A DNA stretch of 19,952 nucleotides from Bacillota bacterium (GTDB taxonomy: Bacteria > Bacillota > Clostridia > Christensenellales > Borkfalkiaceae). The stretch covers positions 1-19,952 of the forward strand of contig QAKO01000028.1 in the NCBI GenBank assembly GCA_003343765.1, given 5' to 3'. The notes under the pieces were generated by a model. It was not told where the DNA came from. It ran no database searches and saw nothing but the letters and a program-made list of their open reading frames with translations. This document shows positions 13,475 through 19,952 of this stretch, one piece after another (the first letter of the stretch is position 1; every line of letters begins with the position of its first letter). The position numbers were made by a program, and so were the translations under genes.

Positions 13475-15931
13475 ATGATTGCAAAAGTTTACAGGATTGG
13501 TTTAACGGTATTGCTCGCGCTTGTGATTGTATTCAGTGCGATCGCCTGTACAACAATCACACCGCCGGACACCCAACCTCCGGAAGATGAGGAACCGGAA
13601 AACACCGGGCCTGCGATCAGTTCGGACGGGATAGTGGAAAAAGAATCGGATAACGAACTGCATTTTGTGACATCGGATGCGCAGTTCAATTCGTTTATCA
13701 ACGATTATTTTGAACGCCAGATCGGGGTAACGGGCAAAAAGGTTACCGAATTATATCCCGGGCAGGCGGAAGTCGTGTGGAAGGAATGGGAAGCGAAATC
13801 GCTGATGTGGTACGACAGTACCGGTACGGGTGATTTGGGCAGACCGAGCGGTTACCAGTATCTGGTGGATGATTTCCGTTCGATCCCGCAGGACAATTTC
13901 GGTTATATCTGGGCTTCATGTGAAGTTTCAGACACGCCGGACGGCGGTAATTCTTATACCTATTTTGATCAGGGATGGCCATTCCCCAGTTTTGAACATT
14001 CCGGGGCAACGAATTACGGATTCGGCAGCAATTTCAATGATTCCTATCTTACTTCGGGCTGGAGTGTTACGGGTGCAAGTTATTCGATGAGCGACGGAAA
14101 TCTTGTGTTAACGCCGAACAGCGGAAACGAGGTAAAAGTCACGCTTTCGGGAATCACGGGCGGCTACGCGTTTTTTGCACCGTTTGTGGAGACAGAATTA
14201 AAAATTTCGGGAAACAATTCCAAAGTTCTCGACGATCTGTATCTGGAATGGACGCTTGCAAACGGAAACAGTTATTCCGTATCGTACGCGCAGGCGGGCA
14301 CGCAGGATGTCAACGTCAATGATTTCAGCTCCTATCATTATTATTTCAACACATCCGTATTGGAAGGTTGGGGCAAGACCAATGATATTTGTTGTGAAAA
14401 CGGTGCATCACCCGAGGAAGAGATCGTGTCCATGTCGCTTGTGTTCAAACCGAAGGACGGCAGATCGCTTTCGGGACTGACGATATCGGTGGATTATTTC
14501 CGTACGGATTTTGATGACCGTTGTGTTCAGACAAATTCGATTTTCCTTTCGGCGTTTGCGGAATACTACCGCTATACGGGAGACAATGCAATGCTGAAAG
14601 AAATGTTGACGAAATGCCGCAAAGCGTTCCAGTTCTATCTGACGTATTGCAACGGTGCGAGCGGTCTGATCGATCAGGACAATTTTGCAGGGCATGACGG
14701 GATCCCCGTGGCAGGACACGGAATCTCTTCGGGATATTTTGATATCCTTGCGCTTCCTTCGCAGAGTTTCTATTTCAATGTATATTATTATAAGGCGATC
14801 GAATCCATGCTGTATCTGGAGCGCATGGCGCAAGCTGCAGGGATCGAGGTGGATTCTCCTTCCGTGTACACGAGCGATCTGAAGGGGCAGGAAGAGTACA
14901 CGCAGACGGCGGACAGTCTTGCACAGCTTCTGGAAACAACGCGCACGTCCATCCGGAATACTTTCTGGAGTGAAGAGAAAGGCAGGTTTGTGGAAGGGTA
15001 CATCGATTGGGAGCAGAGCGGACACATGGCTGCGCTTTCCGGCACGAACGTGATAAATTCGAATACGATCGATTACGGGTATCTGAGTTTTAATCTGGAA
15101 GGGGTTGCCGCGGGAGTAGCCACGGATGAACAGGCGAAACAGATCATGGACTGGGTCAGCGGAGAGCGTGAAGTTTCCGGCGATACGGCGAAAGGAAAAG
15201 ACGAGATTTATGAGTTTATCTGTTCGCCGCTGATCACGACGAAAAGAAATCTGTATATGTTCGCATACGGCGGATTTTCCGGGAATTTCGGCAATCAGGT
15301 ACAGGACGGCGGCAGTGCCATGTGGGTAACGTATTATGATCTGATTGCCCGTGCGCAGGTATACGGCACGAGCAATGCCTACGAACGTACGCAGGAAATT
15401 TACGATTGGTACGAAGATGTTTCCGAAGCATATTATGACATCAATCCGGACGGAGTGAGGCCTGACCAGTTCTATCGCGAATATGCGAGAAACAACATGA
15501 TATCCTTGCAGGGCGGCGGACAGCAAGGGGCTCTGGGTCTTGACGAGGAATTTTTGGAAAACGCGGTCGTGGTTACGGCGTATCCGGAACTCATTCTGGG
15601 CATGGATTCTGTTGATTATAATGTACTGGAGATAGCGCCGGATCTGCCTTCGCAGCTTTTGTATTTCAAGGCAGAGAATCTTTCTTACCAGTATGTGAAG
15701 TATGACTGCACGGTCGGCGAAAATTTTGTACGCATCGAGAACGTGCGGGAAGGGGCGGTAGGGAGTTATAACGGTTCGGCGGAAGGGCTTACGGTCCGCA
15801 TCACATTGCCGGAACCGGAAGGGGCATACCAGGTAATGATCGACAATACGCCGACGACTGATTATAAAGTGGCCGACGGGTATGTAGTTATCGAAGTGCC
15901 TTTCAAAGATTGTTATATTCATTTTGCGTGA
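13475..15931 (+). CDS. Secreted lipoprotein resembling six-hairpin (alpha/alpha)6 glycosidases, paralog A
   Basis: The 818-residue lipoprotein has lipid-attachment Cys25 (AIAC) followed by a Pro/Glu-rich linker. Next come an N-terminal region with NSYTYFDQGWPFPS, a beta-sandwich region (about 200-330), an alpha-helical region (about 345-700) and a C-terminal beta part. The helical region contains QFYLTYCNGASGLIDQDNF (Asp400, Asp402), then GHDGIPVAGHGIS, FWSEEKGRF (Glu500, Glu501), and QVQDGGSAMW. FW-x-EE-KG-x-F occurs in several six-hairpin glycosidase families such as GH78 and GH63, so a glycan-degrading role is inferred. I cannot assign a CAZy family, and Asp400 and Glu500 are only candidate acids. 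AAGGAG (13464-13469) selects the ATG at 13475 over an earlier in-frame one. The paralog follows 8 bases later. Confidence 0.75.
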   Translation: MIAKVYRIGLTVLLALVIVFSAIACTTITPPDTQPPEDEEPENTGPAISSDGIVEKESDNELHFVTSDAQFNSFINDYFERQIGVTGKKVTELYPGQAEVVWKEWEAKSLMWYDSTGTGDLGRPSGYQYLVDDFRSIPQDNFGYIWASCEVSDTPDGGNSYTYFDQGWPFPSFEHSGATNYGFGSNFNDSYLTSGWSVTGASYSMSDGNLVLTPNSGNEVKVTLSGITGGYAFFAPFVETELKISGNNSKVLDDLYLEWTLANGNSYSVSYAQAGTQDVNVNDFSSYHYYFNTSVLEGWGKTNDICCENGASPEEEIVSMSLVFKPKDGRSLSGLTISVDYFRTDFDDRCVQTNSIFLSAFAEYYRYTGDNAMLKEMLTKCRKAFQFYLTYCNGASGLIDQDNFAGHDGIPVAGHGISSGYFDILALPSQSFYFNVYYYKAIESMLYLERMAQAAGIEVDSPSVYTSDLKGQEEYTQTADSLAQLLETTRTSIRNTFWSEEKGRFVEGYIDWEQSGHMAALSGTNVINSNTIDYGYLSFNLEGVAAGVATDEQAKQIMDWVSGEREVSGDTAKGKDEIYEFICSPLITTKRNLYMFAYGGFSGNFGNQVQDGGSAMWVTYYDLIARAQVYGTSNAYERTQEIYDWYEDVSEAYYDINPDGVRPDQFYREYARNNMISLQGGGQQGALGLDEEFLENAVVVTAYPELILGMDSVDYNVLEIAPDLPSQLLYFKAENLSYQYVKYDCTVGENFVRIENVREGAVGSYNGSAEGLTVRITLPEPEGAYQVMIDNTPTTDYKVADGYVVIEVPFKDCYIHFA

Positions 15932-15939
15932 GGTTTTTC

Positions 15940-18489
15940 ATGAGAGCAGGAACCAGATTTGCGGCGGCAACGCTTGCGGTATGCCTGTTATTGGGGGCGG
16001 TCGGGTGTGCAGATGCGACCAAAACGCCCCCCGATACGGGCGATGAAACATATACACCGATCACAGATTTTTCGGACGGACTTATAGACAAACAGAGCGA
16101 ACTTACGTTAAATTATGTGTCATCGGATACACAGATGGACGACTTTCTGAACGATTATTATCAGCGCCATATCGGTTATCCGTCGGATAAAAAAGTCGTG
16201 AATCTGGATGTCGGAGAAGGCGGAACGGCGTGGAAAGAATGGGAAGGTTTGTCTTTGATGTGGAATAACACGGTTTCGGGTGTGAATACCAACCGTTACG
16301 CACGTCTGAAAGATTGGCTTGATAATATACCTGTAGATCGTTTCGGGTATGTCTGGAGCAATCAGGACGATCCGTCCACGCCTGCGACGAATAATTCCTA
16401 TACAAATTTTGATCAGGGATGGCCGTTCCCGAGCATGGAGAGCATGGGAGAACGCGGATACGGCTGGGGAACGAACTGTAATGCTGCGCCCGGAACCAAC
16501 GGATGGTCTACGCGGGTAAAGAGTTTTTCCTCATCGGAGAATGTGCGGTTTACCTATTCATCCGGGAATTATGTACTCAGCGCCACAGAGGGAGGGGATG
16601 TGTATATCGAACTGAGCGGTATCGAAAAGGGATACACGTTCTATGCTCCGTTTGTGGAAGTCGGGCTGAATATATTGGGCAATTCAACTTCTGTGATCGA
16701 CGATGTTTATCTGGAATGGCAGACGGAAGACGGGAAGACTTATACGGTATCGTACAGTGAATTCGGTACGCAGGAAAAGAACTTCAATGAAAGCGGATTC
16801 CGCAGTAAGTTGTTTTTCTCGATGCTGGGTGCGGAAGGCTGGGGGAGCAGTGACAATGTTTACGGCGATACGGGTTCGCCTGTTACGTCCATGAAGCTGA
16901 TTTTCCGCCCTGCGGAAGGCAAAACGCTGAAGGGAATATCTTTCTATATCGATTATTTTCGAACGGATTTTGATACACGTTGTGTACAAAACAATGCAAT
17001 TTATCTGGACAGCATCGTAGAATATTATAAATATACGGGCAGTACGGAATATCTTGCGGAAAAGCTGGACGATTGCCGCCGCGCATTTCAGTTTTATCTG
17101 ACGTATTGCAACGGGGCGGACGGCTTGATCGATCAGGAAAATTTTGTGGGGCATGACGGAGTGCCTTTGGCGGGACACGGGATCTCGGCAGGTTATTTTG
17201 ACATTGTGTCGCTGCCGTCCGAAGATTTTTACTTCAACGTATATTTTTATAAAGCGATCCAGGCCATGATCTTTATAGAGCAGACGGCTGCGGAACATTC
17301 GATTACCGGAGATGAGGTGTATGTAACGACGCCGCTCATGGACGATACGGAAAAATACGCCCAGACGGAGGAAAGCCTGCAGACGCTTGCAAATACCTGC
17401 AAGGAGCAGATTCAGGAAACATTCTGGAGCGAAGAGAAAGGACGCTTTATAGAAGGCTACAATGACTGGGACGGCGAGCTTTCGCGTTATGTGAATGCAT
17501 CCGAAGCGGAAACATGGAAGATCAAAGAGCTTGCTTCGCGCGGGGAAGAATTTGATCTGGGATTTCTTGCTTTCAACATCGAAGCGGTAACGGTTGGCGT
17601 GGCTACCGATGAGCAGGCGCGCCTGATCATGGAATGGGTAGACGGTCAGCGCACGATCGCCGGGGATGATTCGACAGGAGAAGATCTGTATTATTTTGAG
17701 TGTGCTCCTCGTTTTACGACGATCAACAACGACTATTGGTTCTATTGCGGGGTAGCGACGGACGAAAACTATCCGTTTTCACAGCAGGTACAGAACGGCG
17801 GCAGCTGCCTTTGGATCTCATACTATGATATTCTTGCGCGTTTAAAGGTTTTCGGGGCAGACAATGCTTACAAACGCTTGCAGGAAATTCAGGAATGGTA
17901 CGCGGACGTAATGACGGCATACGAACAGGCGCAACAATCGGGAGCAACGGACAGCGCAAAAGAATTTTACCGCGCGTATTATTATGATCTTGCGGCTTGC
18001 AGCGAGAATGCCTACAACGTTTTCAACAGTACGTATAACCAAAAACAGATCAGTTTACAAGGTCAGGTAAACGGAAAGGATTCTGCGGGTGCATTGGGCT
18101 TGGATGCGGAATTCCTGGAAAATTCGATTTTGTCGGCTGCGATTCCGTTCTCCTTTTTCGGATTGGATGTCCGCGATGACAATTTATGTGTTTCGCCCGA
18201 TCTTCCTTCGGATGTGGAATACATGAAGATGGAAAATCTGGCATTCCGCTATCTGAAATACGATTTGTGTATCGGCAACAATTTTGTGCGGATCACGGAC
18301 GTGGATTATTTGCAGGTTGTCGACGGGCAGGAAGGGCTTATGATGACGGTGCGATTCCGCAAACCGACGTCAGCGTATCGCGTATATCTGAACGGTGAAA
18401 TGCTCGAAACGGGTGTCGAAGAAGTAGGGGACACTGTTGTGGTACAGGTTCCTTTCGACGGTAGAGATATTTTTGTAAAGATCGGTTAA
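15940..18489 (+). CDS. Secreted lipoprotein resembling six-hairpin glycosidases, paralog B
   Basis: The 849-residue lipoprotein (lipid-attachment Cys23, AVGC) is colinear with the preceding protein over its whole length. Shared blocks include SYTNFDQGWPFPS, YFRTDFDTRCVQ, FYLTYCNGADGLIDQENF (Asp398, Glu400), GHDGVPLAGHGIS, FWSEEKGRF (Glu498, Glu499), GVATDEQAR and ALGLDAEFLENS. The candidate acidic residues therefore lie two positions from those in paralog A. It differs by about 20 extra residues in the region near 670-710 and by divergent surface loops, which suggests a related but distinct substrate or linkage. The ATG at 15940 is chosen because TGAGG (15929-15933), overlapping the previous stop, precedes it; the gap is 8 bases, implying translational coupling. 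It is the last gene before the terminator. Confidence 0.75.
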   Translation: MRAGTRFAAATLAVCLLLGAVGCADATKTPPDTGDETYTPITDFSDGLIDKQSELTLNYVSSDTQMDDFLNDYYQRHIGYPSDKKVVNLDVGEGGTAWKEWEGLSLMWNNTVSGVNTNRYARLKDWLDNIPVDRFGYVWSNQDDPSTPATNNSYTNFDQGWPFPSMESMGERGYGWGTNCNAAPGTNGWSTRVKSFSSSENVRFTYSSGNYVLSATEGGDVYIELSGIEKGYTFYAPFVEVGLNILGNSTSVIDDVYLEWQTEDGKTYTVSYSEFGTQEKNFNESGFRSKLFFSMLGAEGWGSSDNVYGDTGSPVTSMKLIFRPAEGKTLKGISFYIDYFRTDFDTRCVQNNAIYLDSIVEYYKYTGSTEYLAEKLDDCRRAFQFYLTYCNGADGLIDQENFVGHDGVPLAGHGISAGYFDIVSLPSEDFYFNVYFYKAIQAMIFIEQTAAEHSITGDEVYVTTPLMDDTEKYAQTEESLQTLANTCKEQIQETFWSEEKGRFIEGYNDWDGELSRYVNASEAETWKIKELASRGEEFDLGFLAFNIEAVTVGVATDEQARLIMEWVDGQRTIAGDDSTGEDLYYFECAPRFTTINNDYWFYCGVATDENYPFSQQVQNGGSCLWISYYDILARLKVFGADNAYKRLQEIQEWYADVMTAYEQAQQSGATDSAKEFYRAYYYDLAACSENAYNVFNSTYNQKQISLQGQVNGKDSAGALGLDAEFLENSILSAAIPFSFFGLDVRDDNLCVSPDLPSDVEYMKMENLAFRYLKYDLCIGNNFVRITDVDYLQVVDGQEGLMMTVRFRKPTSAYRVYLNGEMLETGVEEVGDTVVVQVPFDGRDIFVKIG

Positions 18490-18515
18490 AAATCGGGCAG
18501 TCAAGATAAAAAGAA

Positions 18516-18559
18516 CCGAAAGTTTTGCGTGTGTTCGCAAAACTTTCGGCTCTTTTTTT
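18516..18559 (+). terminator. Terminator of the glycan locus
   Basis: A 14-bp perfect stem (18516-18529 with 18536-18549) has a 6-base loop, is extended by A/T and G/C pairs after one mismatch, and ends in seven T residues (18553-18559). It lies 26 bases after the last stop codon. Confidence 0.92.
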
Positions 18560-18656
18560 GTATCGTCAGATCGGGAAGTCTGCGGAAAGCAAAGGGTTTT
18601 GGAGATGTACAGGGAAGAAAAAACGATGGACGAGTCTATGAATTTCTTGCCGAAGG

Positions 18657-18685
18657 TTTACAATTCAAAAAGTGTATGGTATAAT
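18657..18685 (+). promoter_or_regulatory. Promoter of ade
   Basis: TTTACA (18657-18662) and TATAAT (18680-18685) are spaced by 17 bases, with TGG just before the -10 (extended -10). The leader of about 25 bases leaves no room for a purine riboswitch. Confidence 0.82.
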
Positions 18686-18703
18686 AAAAAGGAATAGAAC
18701 GGC

Positions 18704-18709
18704 AGGAGG
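18704..18709 (+). promoter_or_regulatory. Ribosome binding site that decides the ade start
   Basis: AGGAGG lies 7 bases before the ATG at 18717 but only 1 base before the in-frame ATG at 18711. The second ATG is therefore the likely start. Confidence 0.75.
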
Positions 18710-18716
18710 AATGAGC

Positions 18717-19952
18717 ATGATCGAAAAACTGATCGATGCCGCCATCGGAAACAAGAAGGCGGAGATCGTATTGAAAAACGGAAGCTTTGTCAACGTTTTC
18801 ACGGGGGAGGTCGTTCGTGCGGACATAGCGATCCAGGACGGGAAGATCGTGGGATTCGGCGAATATGAAGGAGAGACGGAATACGATATAACGGGGAAGG
18901 TTGCGGTACCCGGCTTGATCGATGCGCACGTGCATATTGAAAGTTCGCAGCTTTCACCCGAAGAATTTGCGAAGATGGTATTGCCGCGCGGTACGGTGAC
19001 GGTAATCGCTGACCCGCATGAAATTACAAACGTATGCGGCATAGCGGGGGCGAAGTACATAGCGGATGCGGCAGCCCGTACTCCGTTGGAAGTGAAAGTA
19101 ATGTTGCCTTCTTGTGTGCCTGCTACGGCATTTGAAACGAGCGGGGCGATCCTGACGGGTACGGATACGGAGAAATATATACGGGAACCGTTTATTCACG
19201 GGTTGGGCGAATTCATGAATTATCCGGGCGTGATCTATAAGGATGCGGAGTGCATGAAGAAGCTGGAAGCGGCAAGGTCGGCAAACCGTGTGATCGACGG
19301 TCATGCGCCTTCGACGAGCGGCAAGGGATTGAATGCCTATATCAGTGCAGGGATCAGTACCGATCATGAATGTATCGGGCCGGAAGAAGCGGCGGAAAAG
19401 GTATCCAAGGGAATGTATGTACACCTGCGCGCAGGCTCTGCAACGCGCAATGTGGCGACGAATTGCAAGGCGGTAACAGCGGCGAATCTGCGTCGTTTCA
19501 TGATGTGTACGGATGACCGTCATGCGGCGGATATCAAAGAAAAAGGTCATCTGGACAATGCTTTGCGCATTGCCGTGAAAGCGGGGATGAATCCTGTGTG
19601 GGCGGTCACGGCGGCGACATTGAATACAGCGGAATGCTATCGTTTGTACGGCAAAGGAGCGATCGCGCCCGGATATGATGCCGATATTGCCGTATTTGAT
19701 GATTTGACGGATTTTCAATGCTCGTACACTTTTAAAAACGGGAAATTGGTGGCAAAAGACGGCGAAGCGCTGTTTGATGCGGGAGAAAAGTTTTTGCCGG
19801 ATGCGGTCAAGAATACCGTGCATATCGGACAAGTTTCGGCCGACTCGTTCAAGCTCGGTTTGAAAGGGAAAAAAGCGAACGTAATACGTCTTATCAGCAA
19901 CAATGTTGTGACCGAGCGCGTAGTGCGTGAAGTGGAGAGCAAGGACGGAGAC
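18717..19952 (+). CDS. ade: Adenine deaminase, N-terminal 412 residues (cut by window end)
   Basis: The frame stays open to the last base, so 412 residues are visible of an expected 570-600. The enzyme deaminates adenine to hypoxanthine and ammonia in purine salvage. Family hallmarks are the metal-binding AHVHIESS after PGLID, TVTVIADPHEI, HGLGEFMNYPGV, IDGHAPSTSGKGLNAYISAG, STDHECI, LRAGSATRN and FMMCTDDRHAADI. The segment GKGAIAPGYDADIAVFDDL is the usual amidohydrolase return to the beta domain. It belongs to the amidohydrolase superfamily and has its own promoter, so it is independent of the glycan locus. Confidence 0.94.
   Translation, partial: MIEKLIDAAIGNKKAEIVLKNGSFVNVFTGEVVRADIAIQDGKIVGFGEYEGETEYDITGKVAVPGLIDAHVHIESSQLSPEEFAKMVLPRGTVTVIADPHEITNVCGIAGAKYIADAAARTPLEVKVMLPSCVPATAFETSGAILTGTDTEKYIREPFIHGLGEFMNYPGVIYKDAECMKKLEAARSANRVIDGHAPSTSGKGLNAYISAGISTDHECIGPEEAAEKVSKGMYVHLRAGSATRNVATNCKAVTAANLRRFMMCTDDRHAADIKEKGHLDNALRIAVKAGMNPVWAVTAATLNTAECYRLYGKGAIAPGYDADIAVFDDLTDFQCSYTFKNGKLVAKDGEALFDAGEKFLPDAVKNTVHIGQVSADSFKLGLKGKKANVIRLISNNVVTERVVREVESKDGD

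Noticed and set aside
14408..15922. Open frame of 504 codons on the - strand
   Set aside because: It lies wholly antisense to the lipoprotein gene, is rich in Arg, His and Ile without domains, has no ribosome binding site, and reflects codon use of the true gene.
18560..18716. Purine riboswitch before ade
   Set aside because: The promoter at 18657-18685 leaves a leader of only about 25 bases, and no riboswitch core words were seen upstream.

Overview
The window looks like a chromosomal segment of a gut-type, low-to-mid GC Gram-positive anaerobe of the Clostridia. I infer this from the strong AGGAGG-type ribosome binding sites, the lipoprotein signal peptides, the ABC sugar importer without a local ATPase, the NAD-type GAPDH and the class II aldolase. 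No rRNA, tRNA, CRISPR array, transposase or phage gene was seen. The species cannot be named from this sequence.

Layout. Positions 2-373 hold the end of an ATC-hydrolase-like gene on the + strand. Next is an unusual 547-base convergent intergenic region that carries at least seven hairpins. Class II fructose-bisphosphate aldolase (fba) lies on the - strand at 921-1856 and is divergent from an M29 metallo-aminopeptidase at 2036-3151. GAPDH (gap) follows at 3328-4344 with a near-consensus promoter and two tandem terminators.

Positions 4766-18489 form one co-directional locus on the + strand. In order it encodes a LacI-type regulator, an Ig-like wall/membrane-anchored surface protein, a solute-binding lipoprotein, two sugar ABC permeases, a 993-residue modular surface protein, and two tandem paralogous lipoproteins that resemble six-hairpin glycosidases. 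The terminator at 18516-18559 closes it. The likely logic is that of a Gram-positive polysaccharide-utilisation locus. The surface proteins would bind a glycan, the lipoprotein enzymes would cut it outside the cell, and the binding protein plus permeases would import the oligosaccharide, driven by an ATPase encoded elsewhere. LacI would sense an imported sugar. The substrate is unknown.

The last gene, 18717 to the window end, is adenine deaminase (ade). It has its own extended -10 promoter and is cut by the window edge.

The most novel items are the tandem enzyme-like lipoproteins, whose family I cannot name; a shared Gly-Gly-Cys plus membrane segment plus Lys-Arg-Lys C-terminus on the two surface proteins; a fourfold repeat of about 190 residues in the 993-residue protein; the hairpin array at 382-851; and two dyads three helical turns apart over the lacI transcription start.
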